From Saprospiraceae bacterium (GTDB lineage: Bacteria; Bacteroidota; Bacteroidia; Chitinophagales; Saprospiraceae): DNA of 39,670 nt. The position numbers and the translations under genes were made by a program. The stretch covers positions 57,172-96,841 of the forward strand of contig JAHDEL010000010.1 in NCBI GenBank assembly GCA_020628855.1. Reading direction: 5' to 3'. Under the pieces are notes generated by a model. The model was not told the DNA's origin, made no database searches, and saw only the letters and a program-made list of their open reading frames with translations. Numbering within the stretch: the stretch's first letter is position 1; the number at the start of each line of letters is the position of its first letter. Below are positions 17,870-25,332 of the stretch, one piece after another.

Positions 17870-18127
17870 ATGAAAAAGTCCTACATACTTTTTTTCCTCC
17901 TTATTCTTTGCTTCGTCATAAATTGCGGTGAGCTCTATGCACAGTGCCCAATGTGTAAAATTGCTGCAGAATCTAATCTAGAGAATGGTGGAACTGCTGG
18001 AAAAGGTTTGAATAAAGGGATTCTTTATATCCTATTAGTGCCATACATTCTTGTTGGCTCATTAGGTTTTATTTGGTGGAAGAATAAGAAATCATCAGAT
18101 TATGATGATGTTTCTAAATGGAATTAG
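17870..18127 (+). CDS. Small exported membrane protein with CPMC motif
   Basis: An 85-residue protein with a signal peptide (cleavage near LYAQ, about residue 25). The mature part begins with CPMCK, followed by a short region rich in Gly and Asn (ENGGTAGKGLNKGILY), one membrane helix (about 50-70) and a charged cytoplasmic tail. I recognise this as a small protein that recurs at the end of Bacteroidota oxidase operons, but its function is unassigned. The paired cysteines right at the membrane surface would suit metal or thiol chemistry during oxidase assembly. It is the last gene of the co-directional block and is followed by a hairpin terminator. Confidence 0.75.
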   Translation: MKKSYILFFLLILCFVINCGELYAQCPMCKIAAESNLENGGTAGKGLNKGILYILLVPYILVGSLGFIWWKNKKSSDYDDVSKWN

Positions 18128-18134
18128 AGAGAAA

Positions 18135-18158
18135 GCTGAATAACCTAAGTTATCCAGC
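18135..18158. terminator. Bidirectional hairpin terminator between convergent genes
   Basis: Inverted repeat GCTGAATAAC / GTTATCCAGC with one mismatch around a CTAA loop, followed on the plus strand by a T-rich run (CTTCTTATTTTC) and on the minus strand by TTTCTCTC. It sits in the 42-base gap between the end of the respiratory operon and the convergent beta-barrel gene, so it probably ends both. Confidence 0.6.
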
Positions 18159-18169
18159 CTTCTTATTTT

Positions 18170-18871
18170 CTACGCTTTACTCACTTTTCCAAATGCATAT
18201 CTATATCCAAATGAAGGAGTAAATCCATAATGCCTTGTTTCAATACCGATTACAGAATCTTTGATGAAATTTTGAGCAGAGTGTTCATAGCCTAAAGAAA
18301 AGACGAAGAATCCTCTATTATATGGTATATCTAATCCTATGACAACATTTGGAGCTATATCAAATTGAGTAAGATTATCGCTTTTTACATTGATTTCAGT
18401 TCTATTGACATTGATATTGAGAATCAAATTTAGTTGCGTGGTAATATCTCCTGCAACAGCATACCCAAAGTTTGCTCCAGCTTGAACCCATGGAGTTACA
18501 TTCTTTTTGGTCTTAATGTCGAATCTCATATTCAACGGCACTTCGATATAAGTGATTCGAGTTTTTGCTGTTGCACCTATGGGTACAGATATGCCAAGAA
18601 AGTTAACATCCTGACCTACAAATACATTAAAACCTCTTCTCTCATATGCTATTCCTGTGACCACAGAAATATTGTCATCTAATGGAAGGACGAGGTCCAA
18701 AGAAGGTCTAAATGATTTAATAAAATCTCGATTAGGAACAAAATTCGGATCGATACCTCTGACTTGTACATTTGAAACATTCATGGCCAGAGAGGCCCCC
18801 ACTTCAACTTGAGAGTAACTTGACACAACACTACCAATGATTACGATTAATACTAGCAAACTCTTTTTCAT
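18170..18871 (-). CDS. Outer-membrane beta-barrel protein (PorT-like family)
   Basis: A 233-residue protein with a clear signal peptide (MKKSLLVLIVIIGSVVSSYSQ), followed by alternating hydrophobic/polar strands typical of an eight- or ten-stranded outer-membrane barrel. Recurrent barrel features include VSVGAS-type first strands, GIAYERRGF, YIEVPLNMRFD, PWVQAGANFGYAVAG, and a final GYRYAF strand. This is the generic Bacteroidota 'outer membrane protein beta-barrel' family (PorT-like); no specific substrate can be inferred. It converges on the respiratory operon and is separated from the upstream minus-strand gene by 107 bases in which I see no gene. Confidence 0.75.
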   Translation of the reverse strand: MKKSLLVLIVIIGSVVSSYSQVEVGASLAMNVSNVQVRGIDPNFVPNRDFIKSFRPSLDLVLPLDDNISVVTGIAYERRGFNVFVGQDVNFLGISVPIGATAKTRITYIEVPLNMRFDIKTKKNVTPWVQAGANFGYAVAGDITTQLNLILNINVNRTEINVKSDNLTQFDIAPNVVIGLDIPYNRGFFVFSLGYEHSAQNFIKDSVIGIETRHYGFTPSFGYRYAFGKVSKA

Positions 18872-18978
18872 AATTCAATGATTTGATTAATGAGTACAAG
18901 ATAAGATTACGGAATGTTAAGAACTGTTAGCACAACGATAGGCCTTCATTAAAAACCAAGTAGAACTCTATAAATATG

Positions 18979-19371
18979 TTAATTTTTTAATATCCTTGAA
19001 TTCATCCCTAGAAGAATCCATCCTATAATCATTAGTAGACCGCCAATAGGAGTTATTGGACCTAACCAGCTTACTCCAAAAGGCAATACTGATTTCAAAG
19101 AAAGGAAATAGATGCTAAAACTGAATAAGCAAGTTCCCAATCCAATTAATTGTAACGGCTTCTTTGATTGAATATGGAATTGGTTGGCTAATAGAGTAAT
19201 TATTAAAATAGCAAGCCCTGAATAAAACTGATATCTGACCCCTGTTTCAAAAGACGTCAGACTAGAAGGTGGTAGTATCTCCTTCAATGCATGAGCCCCA
19301 AATGCACCAAGAATGATTGATGTTGTACAGAAAACGATGCCGATAATTATCCAGAACCTAGTATTTACCAT
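18979..19371 (-). CDS. DUF423 family membrane protein
   Basis: A 130-residue protein with four hydrophobic helices that matches the DUF423 (YgdD-like) family. It has the signature LGAFGAHALKEIL after the first helix, the RYQFYSGLAILI segment, and a glycine-rich last part (GWLGPITPIGGLLMIIGW-like). Function is unknown across the family. The ATG at 19371 lies inside the end of ung (shared bases 19365-19371, in ATGGTAA), so the two genes are probably translationally coupled. A longer reading with 14 extra polar residues is rejected because it would extend 49 bases into ung. Confidence 0.85.
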   Translation of the reverse strand: MVNTRFWIIIGIVFCTTSIILGAFGAHALKEILPPSSLTSFETGVRYQFYSGLAILIITLLANQFHIQSKKPLQLIGLGTCLFSFSIYFLSLKSVLPFGVSWLGPITPIGGLLMIIGWILLGMNSRILKN

Positions 19372-20036
19372 TCGATTGATTTTAGTTTTCGTGCTTCTAG
19401 AGCTTTGTTGCATTGGGAAAAATGTCTACACCCAGCAAAGCCAAACCTTGCCAGAGGTGATGGATGGGCTGCCTTTAAAATGAGATGCTTGCTCTCATCG
19501 ATTAAAGTAGATTTTGATTTAGCATAATTGCCCCAAAGCATAAAAACAAGAAATTCTTTTTGCTCAGATAAAGTCTTAATTATGGCATCAGTAAACTGTT
19601 GCCACCCCAATGACTTATGAGAACCTGGAGTGTTTTGTTCGACTGTCAGGATAGAATTAAGGAGCAATACTCCTTGCTGAGCCCAATTGGTAAGATCACC
19701 ATGATCTGGAATTTCAATACCAAGGTCAGCATGAATTTCTTTATAAATATTCTTAAGTGAAGGAGGGACTCTCTTGTCTTTGGGTACACTAAAACAAAGT
19801 CCCATCGCCTCACCTGGATTATGATAAGGATCTTGTCCAAGAATAATCACATTGACTTTATCCCATGGTGTTAACTCAAATGCTTTGAAAATTAAATTAC
19901 CTGGAGGAAAAATTGTTTTTCCCTGTGACTTTTGCTGTTTGAGTTGTGCAACCAGGTTGTCAAAATATTCCTTCTCAAATTCAGATTTGAGTATAGACTT
20001 CCAAGAGGACTCGATTTTGACGTTTTCAGGATTCAC
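19365..20036 (-). CDS. ung: Uracil-DNA glycosylase
   Basis: Family 1 uracil-DNA glycosylase, which removes uracil from DNA in base-excision repair. Motifs seen: the water-activating GQDPYH loop, the NSILTVEQNTPGSH segment, and the DNA-intercalating HPSPLA loop, in the correct order. The GTG at 20036 is chosen (about 223 residues). It gives the short lead into SWKSILKSEFEKEYF typical of Bacteroidota homologs, and a promoter-like element overlaps the alternative upstream TTG at 20069. The downstream DUF423 gene overlaps its last seven bases. The neighbouring glycosyltransferase is divergent. Confidence 0.95.
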   Translation of the reverse strand: MNPENVKIESSWKSILKSEFEKEYFDNLVAQLKQQKSQGKTIFPPGNLIFKAFELTPWDKVNVIILGQDPYHNPGEAMGLCFSVPKDKRVPPSLKNIYKEIHADLGIEIPDHGDLTNWAQQGVLLLNSILTVEQNTPGSHKSLGWQQFTDAIIKTLSEQKEFLVFMLWGNYAKSKSTLIDESKHLILKAAHPSPLARFGFAGCRHFSQCNKALEARKLKSIEW

Positions 20037-20039
20037 ATT

Positions 20040-20070
20040 TAAATGTAAACAACTTAGATATTCTACCAAA
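20040..20070 (-). promoter_or_regulatory. Candidate Bacteroidota promoter for ung
   Basis: On the minus strand TTTG (20070-20067) is followed after exactly 19 bases by TACATTTA (20047-20040). This is close to the Bacteroidota consensus TTTG-N19-TAnnTTTG, with one mismatch. It ends only three bases before the GTG chosen as the ung start, which implies a very short or absent leader. Tentative without transcript data. Confidence 0.35.
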
Positions 20071-20096
20071 GCAATGGAGAGCTAACTTTCATTACC

Positions 20097-20104
20097 TACT
20101 TTTG
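20097..20104 (+). promoter_or_regulatory. Candidate -7 box for the glycosyltransferase gene
   Basis: TACTTTTG is a perfect match to the Bacteroidota -7 consensus TAnnTTTG and lies five bases before the ATG at 20110. I see no TTTG at the expected distance upstream. If used, the transcript would be nearly leaderless. Confidence 0.25.
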
Positions 20105-20109
20105 TTTTT

Positions 20110-21063
20110 ATGATGATTTCAGGATTTACAATGTGTAAAAATGTTTCTAAGCTTTATTATCCAATAAAAGCATCTATAGAATCCATTTTGCCAATTGTAG
20201 ATGAATTTGTTGTTGCATTGGGAGACTGTGATGATGATGATAATACAGAAGAAATCATTCGTAGTATCAATTCTGATAAAATAAAGATCATTCCGACAAA
20301 GTGGGATCTTGAGAAGTACCCTAATGGAACAGAGAATGCACACCAAACAGATATCGCAAAAGAAGCCTGCACAGGTGATTGGTTATTCTACTTACAAGCT
20401 GATGAAGTAGTGCATGAAGATTACCTTGACCATATAGTGTCTGCTTGTAGGAGATACTACAAGGATTATAGGGTAGACGGTTTCTTATTTAAGTACAAGC
20501 ATTTTTGGGGAGATTATAATCATTACCAAGTAGCACATGGCTGGTATCCTAAGGAAATCAGAATTGTAAGAAATGATCCAAGTATCCATTCTTGGGAATC
20601 CGCACAATCATTTAGAAGAATTCCCAATTTTGATTATAAGAACTATAGACAACAAGCAGGTACACACAAGCTTCGAGTAATTCCTCTTGAAGCTGAAGTA
20701 TATCACTACGGATGGGTAAGACCTCCTTCTTTTATGCAACGAAAAAGAAAAGCACTTGATACCATACATCAAGATGCAGATACTGTGAATCAAAAGTTTG
20801 AATTAGAACCTCCAGTATTTGATTATGGCCCAATGAACAAGGCCGTTGAATTCAAAGGAAGTCATCCTAGTGTGATGAAAGAATGGATTGCTCAATTTGA
20901 TTGGGCTAATCAACTAAGGGAGTCTGGACCATTTCCAACAGATCGAGAGTTGCATAAGCACGAAAGACTAAAGTATAGAATACTTACATTTTTTGAGCAA
21001 CGCTTGCTCAATGGCAACCACATTGGGGGATTTAAGAACTATATCATTGTAAAAGATCACTGA
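20110..21063 (+). CDS. Glycosyltransferase family 2-like protein
   Basis: A 317-residue soluble protein with a GT-A-type glycosyltransferase layout: ISGFTMCKNVSKLYYPIKASIESILP at the N-terminus, then FVVALGDCDDDDNTEEI, and GDWLFYLQADEVVHE (about residues 90-104), where a DxD-like metal site would be expected. Later segments (WYPKEIRIVRNDPSIHSW, VYHYGWVRPPSFM) resemble Bacteroidota GT2 proteins of about this length. The acceptor and sugar cannot be told. A second ATG follows the first directly. Its stop codon overlaps the stop of the convergent exported-protein gene (bases 21057-21063), with no terminator in between. It is not in a visible polysaccharide cluster. Confidence 0.75.
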   Translation: MMISGFTMCKNVSKLYYPIKASIESILPIVDEFVVALGDCDDDDNTEEIIRSINSDKIKIIPTKWDLEKYPNGTENAHQTDIAKEACTGDWLFYLQADEVVHEDYLDHIVSACRRYYKDYRVDGFLFKYKHFWGDYNHYQVAHGWYPKEIRIVRNDPSIHSWESAQSFRRIPNFDYKNYRQQAGTHKLRVIPLEAEVYHYGWVRPPSFMQRKRKALDTIHQDADTVNQKFELEPPVFDYGPMNKAVEFKGSHPSVMKEWIAQFDWANQLRESGPFPTDRELHKHERLKYRILTFFEQRLLNGNHIGGFKNYIIVKDH

Positions 21064-21626
21064 CAATCTTGATTATAGCTTTCTATGAGAAACCGAATAT
21101 CTCTAGTTCCATAGGTCCCTGTGTCAAGTAAATTATTAAATGCTTCACAAGGGAGAAGTTCTTTACGAAGTTGCTTCTTTATTCGCATTCCTTTTACATA
21201 AAAAGGAATGGCAGCCCCTTGTTTTATAATATATTTGACTTGAGTGATAGGCCCACCTCCCATGGCCGGATTTCCAGTCATATGTTGGCTCATTTCGCTG
21301 TAAACCTCCACACCTCCATCTACTTCAAGTCTTCTCAGCTTTATTCCCCCTGGCATAATGATGGCTCTATAGATGTAGGATTCGCCTTCAGTTTCGAATC
21401 CTAGTTCATATATCGTCTTGAGGTCAATCTTTTCGAACTTTGTCCCTACTTGATATTTAGGATTTTCTTGAAATGCCAAGGCATTGAAGACTCCAGTGAT
21501 ATACTTGTTTTTCTTCAGAATAATTTGGGTGGTGTCACCTTGGCGATCAATTGAATATGCGCTGATTTGTCCTTGCAGGAAATAGCATTGTACTAGAAAG
21601 AAAAAAGAAAATAGATATAGCTTCAT
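21057..21626 (-). CDS. Exported protein of unknown function, paralog A
   Basis: An unrecognised secreted protein of 189 residues. The ATG at 21626 gives a signal peptide (MKLYLFSFFFLVQCYFLQGQ); an upstream GTG would add 11 polar residues and is unlikely. The mature part starts with a short element around IDRQGDTTQIIL, then repeats of strand-rich sequence, and a C-terminal helical segment (RIKKQLRKELL... FLIESYNQDC). It is clearly paralogous to the next gene upstream (21764-22312), sharing LEVDG, KYIIK, PFYV and FLIESYN at matching positions. The stop overlaps that of the convergent glycosyltransferase. It is part of a tandem duplication with the lycopene cyclase 3' end. Confidence 0.7.
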   Translation of the reverse strand: MKLYLFSFFFLVQCYFLQGQISAYSIDRQGDTTQIILKKNKYITGVFNALAFQENPKYQVGTKFEKIDLKTIYELGFETEGESYIYRAIIMPGGIKLRRLEVDGGVEVYSEMSQHMTGNPAMGGGPITQVKYIIKQGAAIPFYVKGMRIKKQLRKELLPCEAFNNLLDTGTYGTRDIRFLIESYNQDCQ

Positions 21627-21658
21627 TTCTTTGTTTATTGCATAAACGGATGAAAGCA

Positions 21659-21760
21659 CTAAAACATTTCTTCAAGTGCAGCTCATATGAAAGGAACTTT
21701 TAATAATCCTTCATATCAGTAATGTCTTTTAAGAAATTCAGGATCATAGTCTTCTAATGA
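21659..21760 (-). pseudogene. Decayed copy of the lycopene cyclase 3' end
   Basis: Read on the minus strand this stretch gives SLEDYDPEFLKRHY-stop, a degenerate middle, then KVPFI-stop-AALEEMF-stop. The intact cyclase gene upstream ends SLLEDIAILKSPKKVPFIRAALEEIF-stop. Nucleotide identity is highest over the last 45 bases. Two in-frame stops show that it is not translated as a cyclase. The intact pair is cyclase end, short gap, then exported gene; the same order occurs here before paralog A. The fragment therefore marks the junction of a tandem duplication covering the cyclase end and the exported-protein gene. Confidence 0.75.
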
Positions 21761-21763
21761 AGA

Positions 21764-22312
21764 TTAATAACATTCAAGATTATAGCTTTCAATCAAAAAT
21801 TTCAAGTCTTTAATAGTATACTTGTTATGTTTCAAAACTGAATAAAAATCCGAACAAATCTCCAGCTCATTTAATAATTGCTTTCTAATTCTTCCTTCAT
21901 TAACATAGAAAGGTGTTGAAACACCTCGCTTAATGATGTACTTGAATTGATTGCTTCTTAGACCGTTATATAGGTGATTAATTTCACTATAGAGCTTAAC
22001 ATATCCATCCACTTCTAATTTTCTTAATATTAATTTATCCTTGAGTATTAAAGTATGATAAATGTGATTTTCCTCTTTATAAACAAAGCCTAATTCCTCG
22101 ATTCTTTCCAAATTCAGAATTTCAAAATTATCACCAACTTTATATTTTGGTTTTTCTTGAACAGGAATAACCTTAAATAGACTAGTGTTATAGGTGTTAT
22201 TGTCTAAGAGAATTTCAGTTGTATCTCCTTCCGTATCTATAAAGTATGCAGGAATTTGGCAGTCTCCAATAACAAAGCAAAAAAGAAAGAAAGAACTCAT
22301 GAAAACTTTCAT
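21764..22312 (-). CDS. Exported protein of unknown function, paralog B
   Basis: A 182-residue unrecognised protein with a signal peptide (MKVFMSSFFLFCFVIGDCQ). The mature part follows the same plan as paralog A: IDTEGDTTEILL, a strand-rich middle with KPKYKVG and LRKLEVDGYVKLYSE, KYIIKRG, PFYV, and FLIESYNLEC at the end. Both copies finish with a cysteine two residues from the C-terminus and have a second cysteine about 30-35 residues earlier, which could form a disulfide. It begins 18 bases after the lycopene cyclase stop and is probably cotranscribed with it. No function can be given. Confidence 0.7.
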   Translation of the reverse strand: MKVFMSSFFLFCFVIGDCQIPAYFIDTEGDTTEILLDNNTYNTSLFKVIPVQEKPKYKVGDNFEILNLERIEELGFVYKEENHIYHTLILKDKLILRKLEVDGYVKLYSEINHLYNGLRSNQFKYIIKRGVSTPFYVNEGRIRKQLLNELEICSDFYSVLKHNKYTIKDLKFLIESYNLECY

Positions 22313-22330
22313 ATTGTAGAGTGTAGAATA

Positions 22331-23479
22331 CTAAAAGATTTCTTCAAGTGCAGCTCTTATGAATGGAACCTTTTTGGGACTTTTAAGTATTGCAATATCT
22401 TCTAGTAAGGATAAGTCTTCATTCAAAAAACTGAGTATTCTTTCTGCCTTAGTACCTGCAAAGAGCTGGTCGAAAACTTCAGCTCCTGAAAGTTTATTTG
22501 ATAATATAACATTGAGAAATACTTGATCAAACCACTTGTACTTTTTTGAAAATATTCTTTGAGCAATTTGTGGTTCCTTGCCACTTATAAGCGCTTGACA
22601 GATAGCCTTACAATGTCTCAAAGACCTTGTATAACTGTATCCAGAAGAAGGTTTTACTGTTCCGCCAGAAGTGCCAATATTTGTGATCCTCTTTGTATCG
22701 TGTGCTGAAAAATTATAGGTGGTCATGGGAATAACTCCAAACTCTGTTTCTTGTATTGAATATTTGGATTGAGTTAGATGGGCAGAGATATAGGCTTCTA
22801 TTGTTTTATCATAGTTAATATCCTCCCATACCTCATCAGAAAACACCGCCAATTCTACTAAAGCATGTCTATCACTTGTTGGTAAGACGTAAAAGAAACA
22901 AGTCCCAGGCGATTGATCCGTCCTAAAATCCATGAAGTGGATATGATTAGGATCAAAACAAGATTCTTCTGTTTCAATAAATATTCCTTTGAAGTGCTGG
23001 AGAACATGATGGTCTTTGGTGAAGTCTAGTTCATCGGTAATGAAGCTCTTAAACAAATGTTTACATTTATAGGAGTTTGACTCTTCAGTTTTCAAGACCA
23101 TGCCATCATCCATCTCGACAAGGTCTATAATCTTATCAGTTATCAAAGTAATGTTTGATTTCTGATCAATTTTATAGTGCACATGATTATAGAAATCAGC
23201 ACTTCTGATCATGCAATATTCATAGGGATCAGTATCCAATAATTTGTGCTCACCTTCGTAATTGTAGAAATTGAAGTGCTTCCAAGATTTCGAAACATAG
23301 TCAGGTGCCAATTGGTCCTTTGACCAATAACAGATGGTTCTATCATTGGTAGACTTAACAAATTGATCGATAATTAAGATTTGCTTGTTGTCAAACCAAG
23401 AAGAGTTTGCCATTTCATTTGCAAGTAACAAACCTGAAATGCCACCTCCTGCTATTATATAGTCAACTGTATTTACCAT
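22331..23479 (-). CDS. Lycopene cyclase family protein
   Basis: FAD/NAD-dependent lycopene cyclase family (CrtY/LcyB type) of 382 residues. It has the N-terminal dinucleotide-binding fold DYIIAGGGISGLLLANEM (about residues 6-23), a central FFYVLPTSDRHALVELAVFS segment, the FGVIPMTTY motif, and GTSGGTVKPSSGYSYTRSLRHC, all characteristic of the family. It forms the beta-ionone rings of carotenoids such as beta-carotene. No other carotenoid genes (crtB, crtI, crtZ) are visible nearby, so it stands apart from the rest of the pathway. The ATG at 23479 is preferred over a TTG three codons upstream. It leads a likely operon with exported-protein paralog B and is divergent from folC. Confidence 0.88.
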   Translation of the reverse strand: MVNTVDYIIAGGGISGLLLANEMANSSWFDNKQILIIDQFVKSTNDRTICYWSKDQLAPDYVSKSWKHFNFYNYEGEHKLLDTDPYEYCMIRSADFYNHVHYKIDQKSNITLITDKIIDLVEMDDGMVLKTEESNSYKCKHLFKSFITDELDFTKDHHVLQHFKGIFIETEESCFDPNHIHFMDFRTDQSPGTCFFYVLPTSDRHALVELAVFSDEVWEDINYDKTIEAYISAHLTQSKYSIQETEFGVIPMTTYNFSAHDTKRITNIGTSGGTVKPSSGYSYTRSLRHCKAICQALISGKEPQIAQRIFSKKYKWFDQVFLNVILSNKLSGAEVFDQLFAGTKAERILSFLNEDLSLLEDIAILKSPKKVPFIRAALEEIF

Positions 23480-23527
23480 TCGTCTCAACTACTTTTACAT
23501 TCTTAAATCTATTAATTTGCATGACGC

Positions 23528-24775
23528 ATGAGCATTTACAATTTTACAACATATGATGCGGCTTTAAAGTTTTTGTACAATCAGTTACCGATGTTCCAAC
23601 GTCAAGGTCCAAAAGCTCTAAAGTATGATCTTGCTAATGTTACAAAGTTAGTTGATGCCTTAGGAAATCCGCATCGTTCATTAGAGTTTATACATGTTGC
23701 AGGCACTAATGGAAAAGGCTCTGTTTGCCATTACCTCTCTTCAATATTACAAGAACAAGGTCTGAAAGTAGGATTATATACCTCTCCACACTACAAGGAT
23801 TATAGGGAGCGCATTAGATTGAACGGAGATTTAATCCCTAAGAAAGCAGTCAAAGAAATCCTCAACTTGATGTACTCTCACAATGCTGTTAGAGCATTGA
23901 AGCCTACTTTTTTTGAGTTGACAGTTGCTATGGCGTTCCAATATTTCAAAGAAGAACAGGTAGATGTGGTTGTGCTCGAAACTGGACTGGGTGGAAGATT
24001 GGATAGCACAAATATTGTTAAACCCAAGCTATCTGTAATAACAAATATAGGTCTTGATCATCAAGCTACTCTTGGTGAGACAATGCAAGAAATAGCAAAG
24101 GAGAAAGCAGGGATAATCAAACCTAAAATTCCAGTTTTAATTGGACAAAGGCAAGTTCAAACAACATCAGTATTTCATACAGTGGCTAAAGCAACTGATT
24201 CACAATTAGTTTTTGCTGAAGACTTCATATTTGATGAGAAATATTTCAACGAAGTACATATTGAATATCAACGCTCAAATATTCAGACATGCTTAGCTGC
24301 ATTAACCGTCTTAAATAAACAGACTTCAGACAATTGGCAAGAAACAAGCATTCTGAAAGGATTGCAAAATGTCCATGACAATACAGGATATGTCGGTAGA
24401 TGGCAAACGTTGTCCACTCAACCTAATATTATTGTTGATGCTGCTCACAACCAAGCAGGCATGCATCAAGTTTCCCAAGTGCTGAAGAATATGAAGTATG
24501 ATAGATTGCACATAGTATTGGGAATGGTGGGGGATAAACCAATAGGTAAAGTGTTAACTCTTCTACCTAAACACGCGAAGTATTATTTTGCGAAAGCAAA
24601 TGTGCCAAGAGGGAAATTAGCAAATGAGCTACAAAGAGAGGCTCAATTATATAGCTGCAAGGGAAAATCTTATAGTTCTGTTCGAAAAGCATTGGCTTCT
24701 GCTAAACTTTCAGCTGCAAAATCAGATTTAATACTTGTTACTGGTAGCATATTTACTGTAGCAGAAGTCATATGA
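23528..24775 (+). CDS. folC: Bifunctional dihydrofolate/folylpolyglutamate synthase
   Basis: Mur-ligase-like ATP-dependent enzyme of 415 residues. It adds glutamate to dihydropteroate and extends the polyglutamate tail of folates. Seen: the P-loop AGTNGKGS (residues 58-65), the LYTSPHYKDYRERIRLNG segment, ETGLGGRLDSTN (about 152-163), and the C-terminal VTGSIFTVAEV. Its stop shares four bases (ATGA, 24772-24775) with the start of ubiX, so the two are translationally coupled. It is divergent from the lycopene cyclase gene across 48 bases. Confidence 0.95.
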   Translation: MSIYNFTTYDAALKFLYNQLPMFQRQGPKALKYDLANVTKLVDALGNPHRSLEFIHVAGTNGKGSVCHYLSSILQEQGLKVGLYTSPHYKDYRERIRLNGDLIPKKAVKEILNLMYSHNAVRALKPTFFELTVAMAFQYFKEEQVDVVVLETGLGGRLDSTNIVKPKLSVITNIGLDHQATLGETMQEIAKEKAGIIKPKIPVLIGQRQVQTTSVFHTVAKATDSQLVFAEDFIFDEKYFNEVHIEYQRSNIQTCLAALTVLNKQTSDNWQETSILKGLQNVHDNTGYVGRWQTLSTQPNIIVDAAHNQAGMHQVSQVLKNMKYDRLHIVLGMVGDKPIGKVLTLLPKHAKYYFAKANVPRGKLANELQREAQLYSCKGKSYSSVRKALASAKLSAAKSDLILVTGSIFTVAEVI

Positions 24776-25332
24776 AGAAAATAGTATTAGCTCTGGGAGG
24801 ATCATCAGGATCAATTTATGCTAAGCACCTGCTTGATTTTCTATCGAATTCTCAAGAAGAAATAGAAGTTGAGATGGTGATGAGTGATAATGCAAAAATT
24901 AACTGGGAACTAGAAATTGGTAAGTGGAAGGATGATCATTATACATTTAAGAAATATCATAAAATGGATTTCTTTGCCGGCAGTGCATCAGGATCTTCTA
25001 ATGTTTCTTCAATGGTAATAATTCCGTGTAGCATGGGACTCTTAGGTCGTATAGCTAATGGAATATCCGATGATCTCATCACCAGGAGCGCCGATGTGAT
25101 GTTAAAAGAGAAGAAGCAACTTATCATAGTTCCACGAGAGACTCCCTTTAATCTAATTCACTTAAGAAATATGACAACGCTTGCAGAAGCAGGAGCTACA
25201 CTTATCCCTGCAATGCCTTCATTTTATTCTAACCCTACTACCATTGATGAATTAGTTATGACAGTTGTTGATCGAGTGATTGATCATCTTGGACTAAGTC
25301 AAGATACTTTTCGGTGGGGAAGTAAAAATTGA
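24772..25332 (+). CDS. ubiX: Flavin prenyltransferase
   Basis: UbiX/Pad1 family enzyme of 186 residues that makes prenylated FMN, the cofactor of UbiD-type decarboxylases. Seen: the N-terminal flavin-binding segment LALGGSSGSIYAKHLL, the ASGSSNVSSMVIIPCSMG motif, IANGISDDLITRSADVMLKEKK and the PRETPFNLIHLRNM segment that contacts the prenyl donor. No ubiD is in the window; in this group it would serve menaquinone synthesis or another decarboxylation. The gene is coupled to folC, and its last 34 bases overlap the convergent monooxygenase gene. Confidence 0.93.
   Translation: MKKIVLALGGSSGSIYAKHLLDFLSNSQEEIEVEMVMSDNAKINWELEIGKWKDDHYTFKKYHKMDFFAGSASGSSNVSSMVIIPCSMGLLGRIANGISDDLITRSADVMLKEKKQLIIVPRETPFNLIHLRNMTTLAEAGATLIPAMPSFYSNPTTIDELVMTVVDRVIDHLGLSQDTFRWGSKN

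Noticed and set aside
19372-19413. A longer N-terminus for the DUF423 protein
   Set aside because: The extra 14 residues are polar, lie inside ung, and family members begin close to the first membrane helix.
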